Positions 12,111 to 23,838 of a DNA stretch of 64,000 nucleotides are shown here, piece by piece. Each line of letters opens with the position of its first letter. Within the stretch, counting starts at the first letter, position 1. Source of the stretch: Pholiota molesta. Taxonomy: Eukaryota; Basidiomycota; Agaricomycetes; Agaricales; Strophariaceae. The notes under the pieces were generated by a model. That model searched no databases. It worked only from the letters and a program-made list of their open reading frames with translations, and was not told the origin of the DNA. A program made the position numbers and the translations under genes. Location of the stretch: the NCBI GenBank assembly GCA_014925825.1, contig JACGCK010000033.1:292579-356578 (forward strand), read 5' to 3'.

Positions 12111-12169
12111 AAAATCTGAATAAAATAATAATATAGTTACAATTTATGTATTTTAGGTGCTTGAAATTT

Positions 12170-13630
12170 TTGGAAGAAAATTGGGTCCCAAGGGCCCGAA
12201 AATTTTCTTTTGATTTAAGGCAAATTTTAAAATATAGTTTTTTTTTTCCATTGTGACACGTGACATGAGCACTTGATCGTATTAGTACAGTAGAATGCAT
12301 CTGGACACATGCACATCGAATGTGCTCAAATGCGCACAGAGCCGCTGTGGTGTGCGCACTTGAAACAGATGTGCAGTTATTCAAGTGACCCAGTGCACTC
12401 GGACACATGTCGTGTGCTGCCGTATCAATGTCATGAGCTCGCACAACACTGCTGTGGCGGTGCACATCGGATGGTGCAGACAAACATCAGATTAGACTAG
12501 ATACAGATTAGATACACATCACATGTACATAGGCAACTTCCGGATTATCTCCGGCACCAGACTTGCCACTGCACAGTGGCTGCACATGGGCCATATCCAT
12601 CTTTGTCTGCAACCACACTGTTATCAATGATCATCCATCAGATCAGGCTGCTCCACCACGACCCTGGCAGCCTAATGTGAACTTGTTCCAAATTTTAATT
12701 GGACACTTATAGCATATTCTCGCCCTCAGAGAGGATGTGCTATTGCGCTACGAGGCCACCTGCCTGCTGCATCCACTTGAGGTAGACTTTTCTTAACTTT
12801 TGAAATCACCAATCATTTTCTTAACTGCCATCTCAGGATACATACCCTAGGGAGTATGACCCGCTTTCTGTGGTACCTGCTGAAGACTTGGAGCAGTACT
12901 ACTTTGCAGCAGTAGCAGATGCCAAGAATGCCCTGCAATGTGCAAATTGGTGGTTGAAGTTGACATCGGTGATGCTCTTGGAAGGCCTTCTCACAAAGTT
13001 GAGCCTGTGTGAGAAGGATGGAGTGACTCTCAAGATTCTCTTTTGCAAGATATGATCAATCAAAATGGAGTGCCTGACCTGGAAGTTGCCTCACTAGCCT
13101 GATCACCAGCTGTGGCTGGGTGCCTGTTTGCACCACCAGAGGTAGCTTGAAACAACACCTACATTGTGTGCACAGACTTATAGCTGCAGCTGCTGGTAGT
13201 GCATATAAAAGGCACTTGGTGTCTGGGATTTGCAACCCACCAGTGGCAGTTGCTTAGTATTAGTGACTTACTTCCAACTGCCATGCCATCCGATGAGAAT
13301 GATGCCAAGCCAGGCAGCTCTGCCCTTGTCTAGGAAATGCCCTCAGGATGCTCTGCAGCTTGGGCCAAGGGAAAAACTGTACATCCGCTCCTTTCAATCA
13401 CAACACCATTCAAACCTCAGAATAATCTTTCCATCTTGGCCTAGGTGCACCACTGATCCTTTAGTGCACCACAGATGACATTTCAGGAGATCAATCCATG
13501 CACTCTGTAATATGCATGCCTTGATCACAAATGGAATTTTATGCATGGGGGAGTGCTCTGGGGAGCCAGATGAAGCTTTCACCACACAGTAAGATCTTGC
13601 TTTTCCCATTTGCTTTGCTTACTGAGTATA
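12170..13630. other. Stretch without a recognisable gene
   Basis: It contains only short chance-like ORFs. 12240-12480 is rich in CACATG/GTGCAC words. A small open stretch at 12870-13055 (61 codons, AEDLEQYYFAAVADAKNA) has a plausible protein composition but I do not recognise it. 13200-13600 reads as broken coding sequence leading into the pseudogene to the right. Confidence 0.4.
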
Positions 13631-13639
13631 CCCAGAGAA

Positions 13640-14756
13640 CAACAAGAGCACAAGGTCTTTTCTTCCCTACTGAAAATAGTCCCTGGGCTGGAGGAGTGGC
13701 TCATGACTGCTGGTTCCGAGCAAGATGTGCATTTCATTGCCACCCTTGTGAGCTGAATTTCATAAACTTTGCTTGTGCCTAAGCTCATCGTCCTCGCCTG
13801 AGTCAGCTGCAAAAAGAAGCATCAAGTGTGCATTCCAATGACATGAAGAGCTTGAAGTCGGCAATAATTGACTGGCTTATGCCGCCTGGCAAATCTCTCA
13901 TCCCTCCTCTTCTGCAGAATATCAAAGATAATCACAGCTTTAATCATGAAATTATGGGCTCACTCCTTTGCCCAGCAGGTGTTGATTGGGCAGACCGTGA
14001 GCAAGTGAAGTTTCACGCCCTCATACCCCAGCCTGTTGCTTAACTGCTCTTCAGAATTAAACAGAAGCTCCACACAGGTGAACTGACCATTTCCAGTGAT
14101 CAATGGCCAATATTCCTATATAAATCTTATGAATATGACAACAGCAATCCTTGGCAGGGCCTGTTACAGAGCATGATCTTGGTCAAGGTTAGCAACCTTT
14201 TCAACCTCAAGTTGTTTTCAACAGACTTTGACCATAGCTAACACCATCCAGACATTCAGGCATATATTCACATTGCCAAGCTCCGTGGACAAAGAATCAA
14301 AGGCCACCAGGTCAGGAACTGCCCATATCCATGGCATGTCATACATGACGCATGCTTCTATCACATACATGGCCACTCAAGTTCACTTTCTTTTTATTTG
14401 TCCTGTCTAACAATAACCCCATTTCCTCCCAGGCTAGGTTTGCACTATCAAAGGCAGGGGTTTTCACTCAGTCTGATTTTGTCACAGATTTGGAGTGATT
14501 CTATAACAGCCTCCTTGATCTTCTTGAAGATTCCGAGGAGACGGTGAAAGTAGATGCCTTACTGGCTTGGTGGAATAAGTGATTTAAATTTTTTTTGAAA
14601 TCAAATTGTTCAAAAGTATTGAATTCTTTTGGCAGGCAGGTGTTTCCGAATTTGGTGACAAACTCAAGGCCTGTTTCAAAGAACAGTGCATTTGCCAAGA
14701 TTAAGGCAAAAAGGGCAGCAGCAAAACAATCCACTCTTACTGATTTTAATCACTAG
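13640..14756 (+). pseudogene. Decayed agaricomycete hypothetical gene (DUF6698-like)
   Basis: Conceptual reading across several frames gives, in order, PGLEEWLMTAG, DMKSLKSAIIDWLMPPGKSL, GSLLCPAGVDWADRE, HIFTLPSSVDKESKATRSG, IHGMSYMTHASITYMATQV, and an AWWNK end. A likely intron (about 14578-14636) precedes a Lys-rich tail ending near 14753. This order matches my memory of a repeated basidiomycete family of unknown function (DUF6698). Frameshifts and stops are scattered, so it is dead. These genes often sit in transposon-rich regions. Confidence 0.65.
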
Positions 14757-15004
14757 TCTTGGCTCCTCAGAGTCTTTAGGAGAAATGTAGATCTAGTCCG
14801 ACTCATGGCAGCACATTCTTATTTTTTACACACCGGGCCACTGTACTTCCCACCTATATAGTACTTGCAAACCATCCCTGTTATTTGTAACCAATTCTAT
14901 ACACAAGTTACTGATGTGACTACTAAAAACAATTGCTTCTTTCCTTATATGGCAGACATTTAGCTATCAGGTTGTGCCATCGCTTGTGCCACTACTTACC
15001 ACTC

Positions 15005-15640
15005 CACCACTTTTAGTCACCAGTTGCCACTGGAATCCAGTGGATTCTGGTGGATTTCCAGTGGATTAGTACTAGACTAGGAAAATCCACATTTTCCACT
15101 ACTTTTTGCACCACTTTCCACTACTTTTTTCACTACTTTCCACCACTTTCCACCACTTTCCACTACTTCTTCCAGTATTTTCCACCAATTGCCACTACTT
15201 TCCACCAGTTGCCACTAGTATCTCCACTACTTTCCATTGCTTTCCACCACTTGCCATCAGTTGCCATCAGTATCTCCACCACTTTCCACCAGTACCACTA
15301 CTACTACTACTTTCTATCAGTTTTCCACTACTTTCCATCAGTTACCACCAGTTGCCACTAGTATTTACACTACTTTCCACCACTTTCCACCACTTTCCAC
15401 CACTTTCTACTACTTCTTCTACTACTTTCCACCAGTTGCCACTAGTATTTCTACTACTTTCCACCAGTTGCCACTAGTATTTCTACTACTTCCCACTAGT
15501 TTTCATTAGTTGCCACTAGTTTCTACCATCTCTTCCACCACTTTCCACCATCTTCCACCAGTTGCCACTAGTACTTTGACTATATTCCACTACTTTCCAC
15601 TAAGTTTTACTACTTTGTATCACTTTTTACTGGTTTTTTC
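15005..15640. repeat. T1 left minisatellite arm
   Basis: Variants of CCACTTTCCACCAGTTGCCACTAGTATTT follow each other for about 0.6 kb. Translating them gives the spurious Phe/His/Ser/Thr-rich ORFs here, which are not genes. Confidence 0.85.
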
Positions 15641-15739
15641 TTCAAGTATTACCACTAATAGCCTTTAATTTGAGCTTATCTTTACAAATTCAGTGTAATA
15701 GGATGCTATATCCAATATAAATATGAAATTTAAACCCTA

Positions 15740-15860
15740 TACATAATACAATTCAATCACTATTAGATTTATTATTATTATTATTATTATCTTTCTCTTC
15801 ATTATCTAACTCTTCACTTTCTGATATGTTCTCTTCTGATTTATTCTCTTTTGTTGCCTT
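15740..15860 (-). pseudogene. Remnant acidic C-terminal tail inside T1
   Basis: The minus strand reads an acidic/Asn-rich run (EELDNEEKDNNNN...) ending SNSD and a stop near 15748. T2 has the same arrangement (15 to 20 acidic/Lys residues, then SSSD stop, near 25645). Conservation of a tail with its stop in both suggests the last bases of a lost transposase or cargo ORF. Function unknown. Confidence 0.35.
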
Positions 15861-16039
15861 ACTACTAGTTTTTTAAAGTTCTTTATTCTCTTCACTTTCT
15901 TCTGATTCTATTGTATGACCATTAATTTCATCATTATTTTTATCATCAGACAGAATTAGTGTTGGCTCTCTTGGTGGTAGTATTTAATTGGTATTGTTGG
16001 ATGTCTTTTTCCTATCAGCTTTTTTTTTTCTTATTAATG

Positions 16040-16540
16040 TTGATAAGGATGTGGTGAAAATACTATCAGAAAGTGGTAGAAGCATTAGTGGAAAGTGGTG
16101 GAAAGTAGCAGAAACACTGGCAGAAAGAGAAAGTGGCAAAAAATAGTGGAAAGCAGTGGAAACACTAGTGGAAAGTGGCAGAAAAGGCAGAAAGTAGTGG
16201 AATCAGTGGTAAAGGTTGTGGAAACACTGGTGGAAAGTGGTGAAAAGTGGTGGAAATAGTGGTGAAAAGTGGTGGACAGTGGTGGAAAGTAGTAGAAAGT
16301 TGCAAAAAGTGGCAGAAATACTAGTGGAAAGTGGTGGAAAAACTGGAGTAAAGTAGTGGAAACACTAGTGGAAAGTGGTAGAAAGTGGCGGAAATAGTTG
16401 GAGAAAGTGGTGGAAACACTAGCAGAAAGTGGCAGAAAGTGGTGGAATCCACTGGAATCCACTGGATATGCTTCTGCTGGAATCCACCAGTTTCCACCAG
16501 TTTCCACTAGTGGATTTATTTGTTGATTATCAATATGGTA
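16040..16540. repeat. T1 right minisatellite arm
   Basis: Repeats of GTGGAAAGTGGTGGAAACACTAG-type units, the complement of the left arm, followed by ATCCACTGGAATCCACTGGA as in mirrored form at 15030-15065. Confidence 0.85.
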
Positions 16541-16639
16541 AATACAGTTCAAAAAAGTGGTTTTTATCATTTAGCGATTCCAGTGGAAACTGGTAACTAA
16601 ATGCGGTGGAGTGTAAAGACCTCACTTGGGCTGTTAGGT

Positions 16640-18050
16640 CATTGCAAGGTTATTGTTAGGAAGTTGGTGTTAGTAGGGACTGAGCGAGGATGGAATTCTA
16701 GTGGTCACAGTATTTGGTCACTTACTTCTAACAATAATGATACTAAGGATCCTTTAGATAATAGCTACTTGGGTGAGTCATCATTCAAGTGGGGCTCTAC
16801 AGTCTTTGACTTATGTCCATCAATATTTTTGGCAGCCATTGGGGTGCAATATATTCTGCATGCTACAATGACTTACAATGGCAATCTGTACATTCTTTCC
16901 ATAACTTCAGTGAACTTGTGCACTTTATGAAAGCTCTGAACAACGGGAGCAAGCCTTTTGTATTGGATAGGTGATGTTTCTTTCTTCATCTCATAACTAT
17001 GAAAAATGCCTGCCAACAACTTCAACACTGACTTCTCAGGATCCATTGGGTGGTTGAATGTAGGAGTGTCAACAATGTGTCATCCATTGTTCTCCTCCAT
17101 TGCAGCCAATACTTCCAGCTCAAGAATCACCTTTGGGGCATAGTTGAGATTAGCTAGTCAGAAGAATGCTTGCAGGACACTTACAAGACAGGACACCATT
17201 GCCAGCATGGTGAATGGCAACATCTCGATATGCTGCCTGTCCTTTTTAACCGCTCGGGCCATGGTTTTAAGGCCAATTTCCTGAAGTAGCCTTTCGGTAA
17301 TCTTTAGAACAATAGGGGCCGTAAACAACTCTACAAAATCTGAATGCATGTCCCAGACTATCGCCTTTGACTTGTCATGCTTTACCCCAACAGAGGCAAG
17401 TATAGACTTTGCCACAGCAGACACCTCAGGAGGAGCTGTAAATAGATGGTTTGGAATAGATTTCCCCCCAATCCTTGTAGAAGGATTGCAGACAAGAGCG
17501 GGAACAATGGGATGGATGCCATCCATGATTGAAAAATGCATGACATCAATCTATCATCCAGGATTAACTTGAAGTTATGATAACATGGCATCAAGAAGAA
17601 AAACTCACAAATGCTAGCACATCTATATAAAGCATATAGATCAATGCATGTTGTTTCACCTCCTGCAGCCCCGAGTCAAATCACCAGTAATCCAGCTGCC
17701 CAATCAAAGCATTTGCAACTGCGGTGTTCGCAAAGCAGGTATACTTCTTGCGGAATTTGGTGTTCAAGGCAAGGTCATCCAGAACCTTCTGTACTGGTGA
17801 AGAAGAGTTCCAGTCCAGAGCATTGAAAATGTCTCTCATGCTCCAAAGGATGGCAGGGTCTAGGAAAGACAGGAAAAGCTCCAGTAAACCAAGGGCCTTG
17901 GCATATTCGGATGGCTGAGTTTTTTGGTTGTACTTGAGTGCCACCTTAAACATGGGTTGACCCATCTTGGTGTCCATGTAAAATTGTCCTGGACACATTT
18001 TATACATCCAAAAAAAGTTGTAAACACCCTATAAAGGAGAGTGAGCACCA
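16640..18050 (-). pseudogene. Decayed hypothetical gene, unknown function
   Basis: Minus-strand coding remnants run continuously. 18007-17681: SEYAKALGLLELFLSFLDP, ALDWNSSSPVQKVLDDLALN and KKYTCFANTAVANALIGQLDYW. Then a likely intron-containing gap. 17541-17158: HFSIMDGIHPIVPALVCNPS, AKSILASVGVKHDKSKAIVW and DRQHIEMLPFTMLAMVSCL. Broken frames continue down to about 16640. Composition and GT-AG sized gaps look like a multi-exon agaricomycete gene. I know no domain for it. It faces the other pseudogene across T1. Confidence 0.55.
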
Positions 18051-18260
18051 AATAGGGTAGACTTAGGTCAAGTGAGTAGTATGCACGTGATTCATATCCA
18101 ATAGGTTGAGGATGGTTCTACAGGGGGGTCCCCTTTCTATGTGACCAAGGATGTCATAAGTTCACTGTGGAAGAGTAGTGATGGGTGAGACAACTTACTG
18201 GTGTTGCAAGCAGCTTCATCTTCTGTTGATCCCCTGTTGACAAAGTTGGGGGGGGGATGA

Positions 18261-18487
18261 TGGAGGCTGCCTGGAGCCAGAAATGGGGTGCTGGCTGTTG
18301 GAAGCCAAAGGCCTGAGAAAGCTCGTCTGTGAGTGGGAAGGAGCTCGTCTGAGAGCGCGGAATGGAATGGAACAGGAACAAATTGATAACGGGGGATGAG
18401 ATACACTACAAACATGCAGGAATGTGTCTAAGGTTGTTCGGGCTCCGCTCGGCCCGGCTCTGCCAGCACCACCACAGCACCACCACA
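18261..18487 (-). repeat. Gypsy-3 3' LTR
   Basis: About 92% identical by eye to 22599-22825, TGG...ACA ends on the plus strand. The bases 18051-18260 to its left hold nothing I can name apart from a G run at 18248-18256. Confidence 0.85.
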
Positions 18488-18649
18488 TCTGCCCCCCTTC
18501 TAGTGTTGTCCAACTCAGACAACCTGGGATGGACTTCATTGGAAAACACTTGCTCTGCGCCACTCGATCCACCACCCAGCAGTGCACAATGGGTGCATCA
18601 GATGACCGGGGAGGTATCCATAATTGTTGGCATCAAACAATCAATGGTT

Positions 18650-19467
18650 TTAGGGAGTGTTTCCTGGTACGGGTTCAGTGTCTATGAACTCATTCGTCAT
18701 CCTTGCTTTGGCTTCTGTGATATCGAGGTCGTCTTGTGTTGGATTTTCATTTTCTCTTGGATATAGTGTGTCAAGTAGAGTACCTCTTAATGGAATATAG
18801 TGTTGCATTCGTCGAGAGTGGGTGATACCTTTTAATGGTAACCCAGTTAAGGTACATAGTGAGAAAGAATTAGAAGACTCAGTGAATATAATATGTGGTT
18901 CTGACCACTTGGGGGTTAATTTGTTAATTGATTTAAAGTTGAAATTGGAGGCCAAGTCATAGACTTGGATGAGGTCTCCTATTTTGAACTTGGTGATGGG
19001 TGAGTTGGAGTTGAATGTCTCCTTGTGGCGGTCGGCTTCATATAGTGAGGTGAGATGGGCATTGGATTGGAAGGTTTGTGGGTGTCTGCTGGTGTTGTCG
19101 GGTTTGGGACCAACGGTAATGAGTCATCTTTGCAGAATGGTAGTGCAAAGAGGAGTTCGTGGGCAGTAGCATTGAGGGCAGGAGCAATACAATCATTAAG
19201 TTGTCGGATTGCTTCATTGAAGTGTTCTGGCCAGTTCGTTGGGATTGACTTGGTGTCCATGGTTGGGTCATCTCCATCTTCATCATGGTTTGGGGCACAT
19301 AGTTTCTTAAGTCGTCCCAGCAGTAGTTGGTTCGTGTTTTCGATCAGGCCGTTGACCCAAGGTGTGTATGCAGGTGTCGTAATGTGGAGTATGTCTCTCT
19401 CCTCACAGAACACATCGACTTCTTGATTGTCGAAGTGGGACCCTCCATCGGCCATCTTCGAACACAC
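18650..19467 (-). pseudogene. Gypsy-3 integrase, core and C-terminal region
   Basis: 19467-18979 contains MADGGSHFDN (second catalytic Asp region) and GLIENTNQLLLGRLKKLC (catalytic Glu). The separate frame 18955-18650 has FNFKSINKLTPKWSEPH, a C-terminal DNA-binding type segment found in this integrase group. The zinc-finger half and the first catalytic Asp are absent, because the sequence joins protease directly to this core at about 19460. Confidence 0.8.
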
Positions 19468-19765
19468 TTTGCATCTCCATGCCTCCTACTGTGATGCCTC
19501 CATGCCATCTGCCCATGGATCTGATTTGCGTGTCATTTGCGACCTTGATGAGCGTGTTCGACGGTTCTAGTGGGCTTAGACAGTGTCCGTATCGGTCCCA
19601 TCTGTTCTTCGAGATGCAGTTCTTTGATGTGCCATCGTCAACTTGGCCAGTTGCTCTAACGATCACGTTTTGTGGGCCCTTTAGCTGTATTCGCTGTAGG
19701 AATGGTTTTGTTTGCTCTTTCTCCTCTTCCATTCCCATCTGCATAATCCTTTCTCTGATGGGCAC
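19403..19765 (-). pseudogene. Gypsy-3 aspartic protease region
   Basis: A 120-codon open stretch with VDDGTSKNCISKNRWD (DDGT in the position of the DSG/DTG active site), then IKVANDTQIRSMG and a GGITVGG core. After GGMEMQ the sequence passes into integrase in another frame. Confidence 0.7.
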
Positions 19766-19932
19766 TTCGTACTTGTAAATCTGTGATGCATTTTGTTGTG
19801 TAGGTACATCAATAATAATACTGGTAACATCCCAGGTGCCAGCCGTTTCAGCAAGAGAGAGCGCTGGGCTTCTCGATCTTCCTACGCATTCGACAGTCTC
19901 CGAGGTATTTGTTGGAGGAGATGCACAGCCCT

Positions 19933-21149
19933 CTATGAGTGCATCTCCTGGCCATTTCCCTGGTGCATGGACTCATCATCAAATTGTAGTGATTCGGTGT
20001 CGTAGATTGCGGCGCTGTAGTAAAGTGGTGCTTCGTCGGTCGACATGACTTGGGAGATGCAAATGGTGTCAAGGTGTGCGCGAGTGTAGAGGGCTTTGCT
20101 GATGAACACACGCCAGTTTTGTTCACATCTGTCGAGTTGGGCTGTGGGGTATCCTCCAGTCGCCATCATGGCAATGTGGCCTGTGTAGCCACAGCGGAAG
20201 CATTCACGGGATCCGATTTGGGTGGTACCTGGTCGAAGCGGGTACATGGTCATTAGGAAGTTGGCTTCCTGGGTGTTTGGGTGTAGCGCATTCCATGTGG
20301 TGAGTGCTGCTTCATATAGTGCCATGCCGGCTGCATCATTTGTGTATGTTGCCGATGCGGCAACAGCTCTCTTGGCTAGTTCTTGGGCATTGAGGCCGAA
20401 CGGTTGTGTTTGTTGGTTCGGCGATGGCATCTGCGGTGTCTGTGGTGTCTGCAGTGGTAGCTTGTAGGCAGGTTGGTTTTGGCTTGGGCATAGGGTGCTT
20501 GGTGTGTTCCAAAAGGGGTTCCCATCATTTGAGTTCTGTCGTGTGGCGGGTGCGTTATAACGTGGGGTTTGGGGTGTTTGCATTGAATGTGAGAGGGTGT
20601 GTCTCGTGGTTTGAAGGGTGGGGTGAATGGTGTGGCTGCTGTGGTGTTTGGTGATTGGTAGGGCAGTGGGGTGTTATAAGGTGGTGGTTGGGCTGGTGTG
20701 AGTGGTGTACTGATGGATTGGTTGCCAAATTGTGACATTAGCACCATCATCATCGTCAAGGACATGTTCTTCGTCAGCGCAAGTAAGCCGAGTTGGTTCC
20801 TGAGGCTCAAGTACATGATGGTGTTGACTTGTGCGAGGAAATCCTTCCACTTCATGGGTGCTATTCCTGTGGTGCCTAGTGCTAAACGAATTGTGAGCAG
20901 AAGTGTGTCACGTACTGGGGTGATGAGGAGTCCTCCTATGGCATTGACCAGGTGCCTAACTTGTTTGGCCCAGGCGATGTGCAAGAGTACTTGCTTGTTT
21001 GTGGGCCCAACCGTGCAGCCGACACTTGTGTCCTCGAGTTTGAGTTGCATGAGTGTTGCCAGGAGGTGGTCTCATGTGGGGATGTTGACCGTCGGTTTGG
21101 GCCACCGTTCCGTGAATGCTGCATAAAAGACCTTCCAGTCTCCTAGTTC
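19933..21149 (-). pseudogene. Gypsy-3 gag, C-terminal half with zinc-knuckle remnant
   Basis: The Pro/Gln/Thr-rich linker (20583-20400) is followed by a degenerate knuckle CFRCGYTGHIAMMA, in which the last Cys is replaced. Another frame, 21050-20376, carries the upstream gag part (WKDFLAQVNTIMYLSLRNQLGLLALTKN type helices). The gag is cut at 21149/22053 by a hAT-type element and continues to about 22590. Confidence 0.7.
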
Positions 21150-22052
21150 TAGTGTTTGCAGGTCCAGTTACAAGACCGGAAAAAGACCGGAAAAAGACCG
21201 GACCATAACCGCAGTGGACCGGAAATAGAATGGACCGATCAAGACCGCAACCGCGGTCCGGTCCGTGGTCTTTCCTGATTCTCCAAATCAAAAGACCGAT
21301 AAAAACCGGTTAGGACCGGTTTCAACCGGTCTTTCTGCGAGATTTTCTGCAGCGTAGTAGAGCACTAATAGCCCTTTTGAACAATGTTAAAACCATATTT
21401 TTAGCATAAGAACTGACGGAGATATTAATAGTTTACGATCAGCTGAGTATTTTGGGCACTTATAAACGCTTTTGCCCGCGTTTCAACCATTAATCATTTG
21501 TGCCTTTTGAAAACTTGCACATACATGGAGGGCATATATACCTGCCTAATGCATTTTAGACTCAAATAATCGAGCAATATTTGACTGAGCTATAATTAAA
21601 TTAATGATGTGTACATTACCAGACTACTACAAGACACTTTTGCCAACGGTTCATTCGTTAAGTAAGCTAGCCATTCAAAAACCAAGGCCAAGGTAGAACA
21701 TTGAAATACCTATCTAATAAACTTTTACACATAATATTTGGTTATAAAGTCATTGAGATATGGGCAAATGCGCTCAAGTAGTCTAATTTCTACTAGTTAA
21801 ATGGTTTCTACATGGAAAATCCAGCTTAAAATGCTGGTTAAGACCGGTCTACAACCAGTTCTCAACCAGTCTTAACTAGGACTGGTTGAGACCGGTTTTT
21901 GTCAGTTGCTGAACCGCCCAAGACCGACATAAACCGGTCTATGTCGGTCTTCGTCGGTTTTTTGCAGTCTTGAGACTGCCCTGGACCAGTCTCGGTCTCG
22001 GTCTTGCCAAATTTGGGCAAAAGACCGGACCGGACCGGACCTGCAAACACTA
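21150..22052. mobile_element. hAT-type non-autonomous element, CCGGTC family, copy B1
   Basis: 903 bp, TAGTGTTTGCAGGTCC... to ...GGACCTGCAAACACTA, with an exact 8-bp duplication CCTAGTTC (21142-21149, 22053-22060). B-type ends differ from A-type (TAGTGTTTGCAGG versus TAGTGCTTGGAAG), while the interior words are shared. It is inserted in gypsy-3 gag. Confidence 0.9.
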
Positions 22053-22598
22053 CCTAGTTCAGTTGGTGTTCGGGCTTCGTACCATAGCTCAGCAGTATGG
22101 GCAGGTTCCAGGTTGTAGGCAAACTTGAGAAGCTTGCAGGATAGGGGGGGTGGTCTCATCGAATTGGCGTTTGAGTTTTCGGAACCATATGTGAGGCTTT
22201 TCATCGGTGTTCGTGTAGTCACCATGGAAGAGCTTGAGGTTGTTGTCGCTTGATGGTGTCATTTTGTTGTTGGTTTTGGGGGTTGGGGGTCAGTTTCTTT
22301 CTGTCGTTGTCTGTGTTTCGATTATTGGTGATGTTGTTGTCAGACTGTTGGATGCTTGTGTTGTCATGAGGCTGGATTCACTTGAGGGAGTCGCTCCGGT
22401 ATATATAAAGGTCAGTGTGCTAGCTGTTCTGTTGTGGTGTCTGTGGTTTCGGTCCTGGATTGAGTTGTCGAGTCGTCTTTGGGTAATTTTGTCTAGGATC
22501 TGTCTCTTGCTGTTCCAGATCTCCTGGGTGTTGCTTCATTTGTCTGCCAGTTTGCCTGCGGGTACGTGTCATTGTCGAATTCACTCTTGTCACCAAGA

Positions 22599-22825
22599 TG
22601 GAGGCTGCCTGGAGCCGGAAGCGGGGTGCTGGCTGTCGGAAGCCGAAGGCCTGAGAAAGCTCATCTGTGAGTGGGAAGGAGCTCGTCTGAGAGCACAGAA
22701 TGGAATGGAACAGGAACAAATTGATAACGGGGGATGAGATACACTACAAACATGCAGGAATGTGTCTAAGGTTGTTTGGGCTCCGCTCGGCCTGGCTCTG
22801 CCAGCACCGCCACAGCACTGCCACA
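22599..22825 (-). repeat. Gypsy-3 5' LTR
   Basis: 227 bp, partner of 18261-18487. On the minus strand the interior begins ATCTTGGTGACAAGAGTG, the expected position of a primer-binding site; the priming tRNA is not identified. 22826-23106 to the right holds no recognisable feature. Confidence 0.85.
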
Positions 22826-23106
22826 ACAACTTCTGGCGGAGGGGGTGAGGCTCAAGGCAGCTCCACCCCCAGAGGCATTGGACTCAGTGTCAACCGGTCT
22901 CCGGGGCTTGACTCCACCATAAGGGCCCCCAGGGGGTCATTCATAGTAGGTCTCCAAAGGCATTGAGGTAGGCTCATACATTAATAGGAATTCCGAGTCT
23001 CTCGAGGCACCAAATTTTCAGGCTTTAAAGGAAGCATTGGCCTCTGGTTATTCACAAGTTATTCATTTCATTATCTCATGTGTTTAAGTTCAAATGATTG
23101 CATTCC

Positions 23107-23330
23107 AAATACCTAACTATTACCAGTCTGGACCGGTCTCTGACCAGTTGAGACTGGTTTGGACCGTAACCGGTCATAACCGGTCTTTGAACCGATTGAG
23201 ACTGCAAAAGACCGGTTCAAGTCGGTCCAGTCCGGTTTTTTGTGGTCTTCGAAAACTGAAAGACCAGTCTCGGTCTCGGTCTTGCCAAATATGGGCAAAA
23301 AACCGGACTGGACCGGACTTTCAAGCACTA
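23107..23330. mobile_element. hAT-type CCGGTC element, copy A2, right-end fragment
   Basis: It matches the last 220 bp of copy A1 from CTAACTATTACCA to GACTTTCAAGCACTA. The left two thirds are absent. It abuts the copia fragment at 23331. Confidence 0.85.
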
Positions 23331-23838
23331 TAGAAAGCATCACAATACTGTGTAGCTTACTAGACCATCCAATGGCACCTCCAGCAAGCATGGTCACATA
23401 GCCACTGGTAGAGCATCCAGTGTCAGTGAAATCACCATGTGCAGCATCAGAGTAGGTGACAAAGTCAGATGGCCCATCAGCAGAGTATGTTAACTTGTAC
23501 TCTAATGTGCCCTGTAGAAAGCGGAACAAGTGCTTTACAGCTAGCCAGTGCTGTGGACCTGGATTGGCATTGAAGTGTGCAAGATAAGCAACAACTTGAG
23601 CAATGTCAGACCAAGTCATGGTGGCAAGATACTGGAGTGTACCCATAGCACTGAGATAAGGAACTGAGCGCATAAAGGCAATCTCAGCAGGTGTTTGTGG
23701 GGACATGGATTTGGAAAGAGTGATATTGGGTGACATGGGGGTTTGAACAGGATGGCAATGTGCCATTCCATAGCACTCTAGCATACCTAGAATGTATTGG
23801 TGCTGATGGAGTGAAATAGCATGCTTCTTTGTGCGGTA
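23331..23838 (-). pseudogene. Ty1/copia RT C-terminus and RNase H fragment
   Basis: On the minus strand: HQHQYILGMLECYGM, VPYLSAMGTLQYLATMT, IAQVVAYLAHFNANPGP and SDAAHGDFTDTGCSTSGYV, ending at GWSSKL where the hAT fragment begins. It is clearly copia but diverged from copia-1, so from a different subfamily. At its other end it joins head to head with copia-A gag at about 23836. Confidence 0.85.

Larger units (their letters stand above)
9535..12160 (+). mobile_element. Repeat X, copy 1 (decayed; carries a deubiquitinase-like fragment)
   Basis: The left side (TTACGAGTCTTTACGCAGTA onward) matches 45027-45170, and the right side (11738-12150) matches 48600-49205. In between are non-homologous insertions, including a 0.5 kb TIR element and a hAT-type element. 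The right terminus is missing compared with copy 2. The left limit is approximate. Around 9705-9860 a unit of about 95 bp (GATCAGATCAA...GCATTATATAA...TTGCAGCCAT) occurs twice in tandem. Confidence 0.6.
14990..16623. mobile_element. T1: TIR element with mirrored CCACTTTCCAC minisatellite arms
   Basis: The left end CACTACTTACCACTCCACC pairs with the right end, which read inverted is GAGGTCTTTACACTCCACC. A degraded 8-bp duplication flanks it (GCTTGTGC at 14982-14989, ACTTGGGC at 16624-16631; 6 of 8 match). The arms are short-period repeats, CCACTTTCCAC on the left and its complement on the right. The core 15650-16040 is AT-rich. Same terminal type as T2 and T3. Confidence 0.7.
18261..22825 (-). 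mobile_element. Gypsy-3: Ty3/gypsy-type element lacking RT and RNase H
   Basis: It has 227-bp LTRs at 18261-18487 and 22599-22825 and, on the minus strand, gag, knuckle, protease, then directly integrase. Purines precede the 3' LTR on the minus strand (18488-18505, AGAAGGGGGCAGA). Flanking 5-mers (GATGA, ACAAC) do not match, so the ends were altered or my LTR limits are slightly off. A hAT-type element sits in gag. Confidence 0.82.

Noticed and set aside
15005..16540. Possible CRISPR-like or tandem protein-coding repeats (FHHFPPLS-type ORFs)
   Set aside because: Units are short, variable and contiguous, with no unique spacers of fixed length. They form the mirrored arms of T1, and the ORFs are by-products of the repeats.
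18192..22830. ACAAC as the gypsy-3 target duplication
   Set aside because: ACAAC follows the right LTR, but the only nearby left copy is 65 bp from the LTR edge and not adjacent to a TG terminus.
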